A DNA stretch of 27,357 nt from JACMOY01 sp046590855 (GTDB taxonomy: Bacteria > Actinomycetota > Actinomycetes > Actinomycetales > Angustibacteraceae). A program made the translations under genes and the position numbers. Within the stretch, counting starts at the first letter, position 1, and every line of letters begins with the position of its first letter. Below, piece by piece: positions 22,176 to 27,357 of the stretch. The notes beneath the pieces are model-generated. The model had not been told where the DNA came from. It searched no databases and saw only the letters and a list, made by a program, of their open reading frames with translations. The stretch lies in assembly GCA_046590855.1 (NCBI GenBank), contig JBKJTJ010000086.1, positions 1 to 27,357 of the forward strand, given 5' to 3'.

Positions 22176-23729
22176 TCAGGTCAAGGGGCCGGCGGCCAGC
22201 TCGGCGGCCGCCCCGACAGCGCCACCGGCCACCGCGCGCACCGCCACCTCGATCTCGGGGGCGAGGTGCCGGTCGGGGCCGGGGCCGCCGGCGCCCGCCT
22301 CGCGCAGCACGGCCACGACGGCGGACGTCGGCGCCGCGGGTGCGAGCGGAGCCCGCAGGTCCAGCGCCCGGGCGGCGGTCAGCACCTCGACCGCCAGCAC
22401 CCGGGTCAGGCCGTCGATGCTGCGGCGCAGCTTGCGCGCGGCGTGCCAGCCCATCGAGACGTGGTCCTCCTGCATCGCGCTGCTGGGGATCGAGTCGACG
22501 CTGGCCGGCACGGCGAGCCGCTTGAGCTCGCTGACGACCGCCGCCGCGGTGTACTGCGCGATCATGTGCCCGCTGTCGACCCCCGGGTCGTCGGCGAGGA
22601 ACGGCGGCAGACCGTTGCTGCGGTGGGCATCCAGCAGCCGGTCGGTGCGGCGCTCGCTCATCGACGCGACGTCCGCGGCGGCGATCGCGAGGAAGTCGAG
22701 CACGTACCCGACCGGCGCGCCGTGGAAGTTGCCGTTGCTCTCGACCCGTCCGTCCGCGGTGACGACGGGGTTGTCGACGGCGGCAGCCAGCTCGCGCTCG
22801 GCGACGGTGGCGGCGTGCTCGATCGTGTCGCGGGCGGCGCCGTGCACCTGTGGCGCGCAGCGCAGCGAGTAGGCGTCCTGCACCCGGGTGCACTCCGGTC
22901 CGCGGTGGCTGGCCATGATCGGGCTGCCCGCCAGCAGGGCACGCAGGTTCGCCGCGCTGGCCGCCTGCCCCGGGTGCGGCCGCAGGCCCTGCAGGTCGGC
23001 CGCGTACACCGCGTCGGTGCCGAGCAGTCCCTCGACGCTCATCGCCGCCGCGACGTCCGCGACGGTCATCAGCTGACGCAGGTCGTGCAGCGCGAGCACG
23101 AGCATGCCGAGCATGCCGTCGGTGCCGTTGATCAGCGCCAGCCCCTCCTTCTCGGCGAGCGTGATCGGCTCGATCCCGTTCTCGTGCAGCACCTCCAGCG
23201 TCGGGTGCAGCCGACCGTCGGCGTCCCGCACCGAGCCCTCACCCATCAGCGCGAGCGCGCAGTGCGCGAGCGGCGCGAGGTCGCCCGAGCAGCCGAGCGA
23301 GCCGTACTCGTGCACCACCGGGGTGATCCCGGCGTTCAGCAGCGCGGCGTACGTCGTGGCCACCACCGGCCGCACGCCGGTTCGACCGGTTGCCAACGTC
23401 GACAGGCGCAGCAGCATCAGCGCGCGCACGACCTCGCGCTCGACCTCGGGCCCCGACCCGGCGGCGTGCGAGCGCACCAGGCTGCGCTGCAGCTGGGCGC
23501 GCTTGTCGACCGGGATGTGCCGGGTGGCCAGCGCGCCGAAGCCGGTCGAGACCCCGTAGTGGGGCACCTCGTCGTCCGCGAGCGTCTCGATCACGGCCCG
23601 GCTGCGCCCGATGGCGTCCAGCGCCTCGTCGGTCAGCCGGACGTGGGCACCGTCGCGGGCGACCGCGACGACACCGGACGCCGGCACCGGCCCGACGCCG
23701 ACGTCGACCGGGGTGGTGGTGAGCTGCAT
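22176..23729 (-). CDS. hutH: Histidine ammonia-lyase
   Basis: A 517-residue lyase that removes ammonia from histidine to give urocanate, the first pathway step. The electrophilic MIO cofactor would form from C147-S148-G149 in GSLGCSGDLAPLAH; most members have Ala-Ser-Gly. Other motifs: YGVSTGFGALA with the catalytic Tyr (Y58), NGTDGMLG, QDAYSLRCAPQVHG, NGNFHGAPV and SSAMQEDHVSMGW. The length is normal. ATG 23729 lacks a clear ribosome binding site, so a leaderless or weakly translated message is possible. Two overlapping palindromes lie 45-71 bases upstream. The C-terminus is Ala/Gly-rich but intact. Confidence 0.96.
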   Translation of the reverse strand: MQLTTTPVDVGVGPVPASGVVAVARDGAHVRLTDEALDAIGRSRAVIETLADDEVPHYGVSTGFGALATRHIPVDKRAQLQRSLVRSHAAGSGPEVEREVVRALMLLRLSTLATGRTGVRPVVATTYAALLNAGITPVVHEYGSLGCSGDLAPLAHCALALMGEGSVRDADGRLHPTLEVLHENGIEPITLAEKEGLALINGTDGMLGMLVLALHDLRQLMTVADVAAAMSVEGLLGTDAVYAADLQGLRPHPGQAASAANLRALLAGSPIMASHRGPECTRVQDAYSLRCAPQVHGAARDTIEHAATVAERELAAAVDNPVVTADGRVESNGNFHGAPVGYVLDFLAIAAADVASMSERRTDRLLDAHRSNGLPPFLADDPGVDSGHMIAQYTAAAVVSELKRLAVPASVDSIPSSAMQEDHVSMGWHAARKLRRSIDGLTRVLAVEVLTAARALDLRAPLAPAAPTSAVVAVLREAGAGGPGPDRHLAPEIEVAVRAVAGGAVGAAAELAAGPLT

Positions 23730-23773
23730 GTGGAACAGCCAACACCCCGCGACGGCTTCAGCAGTGTCGGCGT

Positions 23774-23800
23774 ATCCCAGTTGTGTCTGGGATCTCAGAC
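23774..23800. promoter_or_regulatory. Two overlapping palindromes upstream of hutH
   Basis: ATCCCAG-TTGTGT-CTGGGAT (23774-23793) is a perfect inverted repeat with seven-base arms. GTCTG-GGATCT-CAGAC (23785-23800) overlaps it with perfect five-base arms. They lie between hutH and the stop of the upstream mycothiol-family gene, where the hutH promoter should be. The IclR regulator encoded at 24522 is a candidate binder. Confidence 0.6.
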
Positions 23801-23820
23801 AGTAGCCTCGGGACGTGCGA

Positions 23821-24519
23821 TCACGGGGTGAGGGCTGCGGCGAGCACGGTCTCGGCCACCCCCCGCGAGCCGGTCAGCACCCCGCCCGCGTCGAGCACGT
23901 CGCTGAGCGTGCGGCGCTTCCACAGCAGCAGGAGCAGGTCGGCGGCGGGCGCGGTCAGCACCGCCCGCTCGCCGTCCCCGACCACCCACGAGTGCTCGCC
24001 GGCGCGCAGCTCGAGCGCCGCGGACAGGGCCGGCTGGCGCCCCAGCGCGACCTGCCGCGGCAGCATCACGTCGACGACCTCGCCCACCCCGTCGGCTGCC
24101 AGGTCGGGGGCGATCGCCGCCGGGTGACCGAGCGCGGTCTGCGCGTCCCATCGGTGCACCAGCGTCTCGAGCGCCTGGCGCCGAGCCCAGAACCCGACCA
24201 CCGCCGGCGGCCACAGCGTCCAGCACGGTTGCGCCGGGTCGCGGGCGGCCAGCTCGCCGAGCAGCGCGGCGGCCCCCTCGGCGTACCAGGTGGCGAGCGG
24301 CACGGAGCCGGGTCGGGGCGGGAAGGCGGGCTCGTCGTCCGAGCGCAGCGCGGCTGTGGCCCAGCGGTGCACCCGGCCCAGGTGGGTGGCCAGCGCCGCG
24401 ACGTCCCAGCCGGGGCACGCGGCGACGGGCGCGCTGAGGTCACCGGCGAGGCACTGGCGGAAGGCCTCGACCTCGGCGCGCAGGTGCTCGAGGCGGCCCG
24501 CGTGGTCGAGCGGGGTCAC
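23821..24519 (-). CDS. Maleylpyruvate isomerase-family, mycothiol-dependent-type (DinB fold) protein
   Basis: A 232-residue cytoplasmic protein of the mycothiol-dependent maleylpyruvate isomerase/DinB-like family. The N-terminal four-helix domain has the signature ACPGWDVAALATHLGRVHRW (34-53) with metal-site His residues, and a further His in LVHRWDAQTALG. The C-terminal part (SAALELRAGEHSWVVGDGER and on) matches the small second domain of the family. The exact reaction is unknown. The start GTG 24519 follows family length, but it is only two bases from the divergent IclR start, so a longer form beginning upstream within the IclR frame cannot be excluded. Its position next to hutH suggests association with histidine catabolism, without proof. 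Confidence 0.8.
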   Translation of the reverse strand: MTPLDHAGRLEHLRAEVEAFRQCLAGDLSAPVAACPGWDVAALATHLGRVHRWATAALRSDDEPAFPPRPGSVPLATWYAEGAAALLGELAARDPAQPCWTLWPPAVVGFWARRQALETLVHRWDAQTALGHPAAIAPDLAADGVGEVVDVMLPRQVALGRQPALSAALELRAGEHSWVVGDGERAVLTAPAADLLLLLWKRRTLSDVLDAGGVLTGSRGVAETVLAAALTP

Positions 24520-24521
24520 CG

Positions 24522-25328
24522 GTGAAACCTCAGGTGCCGGCGGCGCACCAGACGCTGCAGGTGCTGACCCACCTGGCCCGGCACGCCGGCCCGCTGCCTG
24601 CCGCGCGCATCGCCGCTGACCTGGGCCTGCCTCGCTCGACCGTTTACCACCTGCTGAACGTACTGCAGCACAACGGTTTCGTGGTGCACCTGCCTGAGGA
24701 GCGCCGGTACGGCCTCGGCGTCGCCGCGTTCGAGGTCGGTTCGGCCTACACCCACCAGGCACCGCTGGCCCGGCTGGCCCGTCCGCTGCTCGCTCGGCTC
24801 GTCGACGACGTCGGGCACAGCGCCCACCTGGCCGTGCTGCACGGCCGCGAGGTGCTGTACGTCGTCGAGGAGCGCGCGCCGGGGCGCCCGCCGCTGGTCA
24901 CCGACGTCGGGGTGCGGCTGCCCGCCCACCTGACCGCCAGCGGGCGCGCGGTCCTCGCGGCGCTACCCCCAGCCCAGGTGCGGGCGCTGTTCCCCGACCG
25001 GACGGCGTTCGTCCAGCGCAACGAGGCCGGCCCGGCGTCCCTGCCCGAGCTGCGCCGGCTGCTCACCACGGTCCGCACCACCGGCCACGCGTTCGAGGAC
25101 GGCGAGGTCACCCCCGGCTTCGCCTCGGTGGCCTCGCCGGTCTTCGACAGCGCCGCCCACCCCGCCGCCGGCATCGCGGTCACCTTCCCGGTCGCGGACG
25201 TCGCCCCCGCCGACCGCGCGCGGCTGGCCGAGCGGGTGGCCCGGGCGGCCCGCGACCTGACCCGGCGGGTGGGCGGCCGCGACGGCGCCACACCAACAGG
25301 CGCGACGCACCGCAGGCCCACTGGCTGA
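24522..25328 (+). CDS. IclR-family transcriptional regulator
   Basis: A 268-residue regulator. The N-terminal winged helix (about 7-70) shows HQTLQVLTHLARHAG, the recognition helix LGLPRSTVYHLLNVLQHNGFV and the wing RRYGLG. The C-terminal effector domain (about 80-250) has the usual AHLTASGRAVLAALP, GHAFEDGEVTPGFASVASPVF and IAVTFPV segments. IclR proteins bind palindromes as dimers and respond to small metabolites. The location beside hutH and the palindromes near hutH and hutU make it the likely hut regulator, with a pathway intermediate such as urocanate as a possible ligand (inference). The start is GTG 24522, without a visible ribosome binding site. Confidence 0.9.
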   Translation: MKPQVPAAHQTLQVLTHLARHAGPLPAARIAADLGLPRSTVYHLLNVLQHNGFVVHLPEERRYGLGVAAFEVGSAYTHQAPLARLARPLLARLVDDVGHSAHLAVLHGREVLYVVEERAPGRPPLVTDVGVRLPAHLTASGRAVLAALPPAQVRALFPDRTAFVQRNEAGPASLPELRRLLTTVRTTGHAFEDGEVTPGFASVASPVFDSAAHPAAGIAVTFPVADVAPADRARLAERVARAARDLTRRVGGRDGATPTGATHRRPTG

Positions 25329-25362
25329 GCACGAGACGTCGGCCGACGCCCAGTAGCGCCGG

Positions 25363-25384
25363 TCGGTGTGGTGGAGCACACCGA
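25363..25384. repeat. Perfect 8-base inverted repeat after iclR
   Basis: TCGGTGTG, six bases GTGGAG, then CACACCGA. It could be an operator for the downstream (Fe-S) oxidoreductase gene or a weak transcript-end hairpin for iclR; there is no T-run. A second palindrome CGTCGGCCGACG lies at 25337-25348. Confidence 0.55.
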
Positions 25385-25400
25385 GTCCGGCGGCGCGGAA

Positions 25401-25422
25401 GTTACCGGCCGGTCACTATCCT
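25401..25422 (+). promoter_or_regulatory. Leaderless promoter with overlapping palindrome for the EtfD-like gene
   Basis: TATCCT (25417-25422) is a good -10 box ending six bases before ATG 25429. Directly upstream, 25401-25416 reads GTTACCGGCCGGTCAC: a near-perfect inverted repeat around ACCGGCCGGT, which is also a GTnAC pair spaced 11 bases. A protein bound here would cover the -10/-35 spacer. Confidence 0.55.
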
Positions 25423-25428
25423 TGCCGC

Positions 25429-27357
25429 ATGCAGGTCGCCGCCGCCGTCATCGCCCTGGTCGCCACCGCGGTGGGGGTGGCGCTGTTCGCGCGGACCGTC
25501 GCCGGGTTCGTCACCACGTTCTCGATGGGCCAGCCCGACCGCACCCGCACCGACGCGCCCGTCGCCCGCTCGGTCACCCTCGTCCGCGAGTTCCTCGGCC
25601 ACACCCGGATGGCCCGGCTGCCCGTCGTGGCGGCGGCCCACTGGTTCGTGATGGTGTCCTTCGGGGTGCTGTTCTTCTCGCTGGCCACGGCCTACGGCCA
25701 GCTGTTCGACCCGCGCTTCGCCCTGCCGCTGATCGGCCACCTCGCGCCCTTCGAGTGGCTCACCGAGGCGATCGCGTGGCTGTCGTTCGCGGGCATCGCC
25801 GCACTGATCGTGATTCGCCAGCGCAACCACCCGCGCAGCGCCGCCGGCACCGACGGCCGGCGCTCGCGGTTCTACGGCTCCACGTGGTGGGCGGCCTACT
25901 ACGTCGAGGCCACGATCGTCGGCGTCGTCGTGTGCGTCCTGACCCTGCGCGCGCTCGAGTACGCCCTCACCGACGGCAGCGTGCTGCACTTCCCGCTGAC
26001 GTCGTTCATCGGCACCGCCTTCGAGGGCGCCAGCGTCGGCTCGCTCGAGAACGCCGTGGTCGCCGTCGCCCTGGTCAAGATCCTGATCTCGATGGCGTGG
26101 TTCGTGACGGTCGCGCTGCGACCGACGATGGGTGTCGCCTGGCACCGGTTCCTCGCGTTCCCCAACATCTGGCTGAAGCGGCACGCCGACGGCCGGACGT
26201 CGCTCGGCGCGCTGCAGCCGATCAGCATCCAGGGCCAGCCGGTCGACTTCGAGAACATCGACGAGCTCGGCGAGGACGACGCGCTCGGCGTCGGCAAGGT
26301 CGCCGACTTCACCTGGAAGGGTCTGCTGGACTTCAGCACCTGCACCGAGTGCGGACGATGCCAGTCGCAGTGCCCGGCCTGGAACACCGACAAGCCGTTG
26401 TCGCCCAAGATGCTCGTGATGGCGCTGCGCGACCACGCGAACGAGCAGGCGCCGTACCTCGCCGCGGTGTCCAACCAGGCGATCGTGTCGGACGAGGCGC
26501 GGGCCGCCCACGAGCGACCGCTGATCGGCGCCACCGGGTACGACGTCGAGCACCCGCTGGGCGCCTACGGCAGTGAGCTCGGCGTCATCGACCCCGACGT
26601 CCTGTGGTCGTGCACGACGTGCGGCGCGTGCGTCGAGCAGTGCCCGGTCGACATCGAGCACGTCGACCACATCGTCGACATGCGTCGCTACCAGGTGCTG
26701 ATGGAGTCGTCGTTCCCGAGCGAGCTGGGCGGGCTGTTCAAGAACCTCGAGAACGCTCAGAACCCCTGGGGGATGAACTCGCGGGCCCGCCTGGACTGGG
26801 CCAAGGGTCTGCCCTTCGAGGTGAAGCAGGTGGGCCAGGACGTCGAGTCTCTCGCCGAGGTCGACTACCTGTTCTGGGTCGGCTGCGCCGGGGCCTTCGA
26901 GGACCGCGCCAAGAAGACGACGCGTGCGGTTGCCGAGCTGCTGCACACGGCGGGCGTCGACTTCGCGGTGCTCGGGGACGGCGAGGCCTGCACGGGCGAC
27001 CCCGCTCGCCGGGCCGGCAACGAGTTCCTGTTCCAGATGCTGGCCCAGGCCAACGTCGAGACGCTCACCGAGGCCGGGGCGACGAAGATCGTCGTGACCT
27101 GCGCGCACTGCTTCAACACGCTGTCCAACGAGTACCCGCAGCTCGGCGGCATCTACGAGGTGGTGCACCACACCCAGCTGCTGAACACCCTGGTTCGCGA
27201 CAAGCGCCTGGTGCCGGTGGCGCCCGTCGAGGGCGGCGGGCGCAGCGTGACCTACCACGACCCCTGCTACCTGGGCCGGCACAACGGGGTCTACGCCCCG
27301 CCCCGCGAGCTGATCGGGTCGCTGCCCGGCGTCGAGCTGCGCGAGATGCCGCGCAAC
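25429..27357 (+). CDS. EtfD-like membrane (Fe-S) oxidoreductase, 3' end outside the window
   Basis: The first 643 codons of a large membrane iron-sulfur protein; no stop is reached. The N-terminal third has about five hydrophobic segments resembling the nitrate-reductase gamma/haem b domain. Two ferredoxin-type 4Fe-4S motifs follow: C305-x2-C308-x2-C311-x3-C315 and C395-x2-C398-x2-C401-x3-C405. Then come CCG-type heterodisulfide-reductase segments: FWVGCAGAFEDRA with EACTGDPARR, VVTCAHCFNTL, and TYHDPCYLGRHN. This order matches mycobacterial Rv0338c (EtfD), the proposed electron acceptor from electron-transfer flavoprotein during fatty-acid oxidation. The assignment is by architecture; partner ETF genes are not in the window. 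It starts at ATG 25429, probably leaderless. Confidence 0.88.
   Translation, partial: MQVAAAVIALVATAVGVALFARTVAGFVTTFSMGQPDRTRTDAPVARSVTLVREFLGHTRMARLPVVAAAHWFVMVSFGVLFFSLATAYGQLFDPRFALPLIGHLAPFEWLTEAIAWLSFAGIAALIVIRQRNHPRSAAGTDGRRSRFYGSTWWAAYYVEATIVGVVVCVLTLRALEYALTDGSVLHFPLTSFIGTAFEGASVGSLENAVVAVALVKILISMAWFVTVALRPTMGVAWHRFLAFPNIWLKRHADGRTSLGALQPISIQGQPVDFENIDELGEDDALGVGKVADFTWKGLLDFSTCTECGRCQSQCPAWNTDKPLSPKMLVMALRDHANEQAPYLAAVSNQAIVSDEARAAHERPLIGATGYDVEHPLGAYGSELGVIDPDVLWSCTTCGACVEQCPVDIEHVDHIVDMRRYQVLMESSFPSELGGLFKNLENAQNPWGMNSRARLDWAKGLPFEVKQVGQDVESLAEVDYLFWVGCAGAFEDRAKKTTRAVAELLHTAGVDFAVLGDGEACTGDPARRAGNEFLFQMLAQANVETLTEAGATKIVVTCAHCFNTLSNEYPQLGGIYEVVHHTQLLNTLVRDKRLVPVAPVEGGGRSVTYHDPCYLGRHNGVYAPPRELIGSLPGVELREMPRN

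Noticed and set aside
25401..25416. MtrA site (GTnAC repeats)
   Set aside because: The pair GTTAC/GTCAC is suggestive, but the same bases form a near-perfect inverted repeat around ACCGGCCGGT, so the direct-repeat reading is not favoured.

Overview
The window comes from a very GC-rich actinobacterium (Actinomycetota). Supporting marks are HAIR operators of the HspR type in front of dnaK, a DUF4235 protein, a mycothiol-dependent-type enzyme, an EtfD-like (Fe-S) oxidoreductase, GTG starts, and several apparently leaderless transcripts with a TAnnnT-like -10 box exactly six bases before the start codon. The genus cannot be fixed from sequence reading alone. Genes are packed tightly, with many 1-4 base overlaps, and no classical hairpin-plus-T-run terminator is visible.

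Layout. 1-180: first 14 codons of dnaK (minus strand) with a clear promoter and two HAIR sites. 178-2478: a GNAT acetyltransferase, a PAP2-type membrane phosphatase and an anchored secreted protein. 2518-4579: a two-component system headed by a perfect palindrome. 4629-8938: a small secreted protein, then a five-gene redox operon in which every junction overlaps (anchored Thr/Pro/Arg/Ala protein, ApbE flavin transferase, ferric-reductase-type di-haem membrane protein, NuoF-like flavoprotein, 3Fe-4S-type ferredoxin). 8940-12795: a wall-lytic transglycosylase divergent from a second two-component system, with a shared control region rich in TGTCA/TGACA elements. 12798-15727: a ykoE-ykoD-ykoC thiamine/HMP ECF transporter under a TPP riboswitch with an apparent Shine-Dalgarno-sequestering hairpin. 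15768-16219: two small membrane proteins. 16216-25328: histidine degradation by the HutF branch (hutH, hutU, an M20 amidohydrolase, hutF, hutI), interrupted by a divergent YbaK-type deacylase and flanked by a mycothiol-dependent-family enzyme and an IclR regulator. 25429-end: an EtfD-like membrane (Fe-S) oxidoreductase cut by the window edge.

How the genes work together. The hut genes would take histidine to urocanate, imidazolonepropionate, formiminoglutamate, N-formylglutamate and, if the M20 enzyme replaces HutG, glutamate. The redox operon looks like a membrane electron-transfer chain: a NAD(P)H-type flavoprotein and ferredoxin feeding a di-haem b protein, with ApbE able to flavinylate an extracytoplasmic partner. 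No canonical FMN-binding substrate is encoded in the operon. This is the least conventional system in the window. The two two-component systems share the palindrome TGTCA-N6-TGACA in front of their regulators, suggesting linked control of envelope functions.
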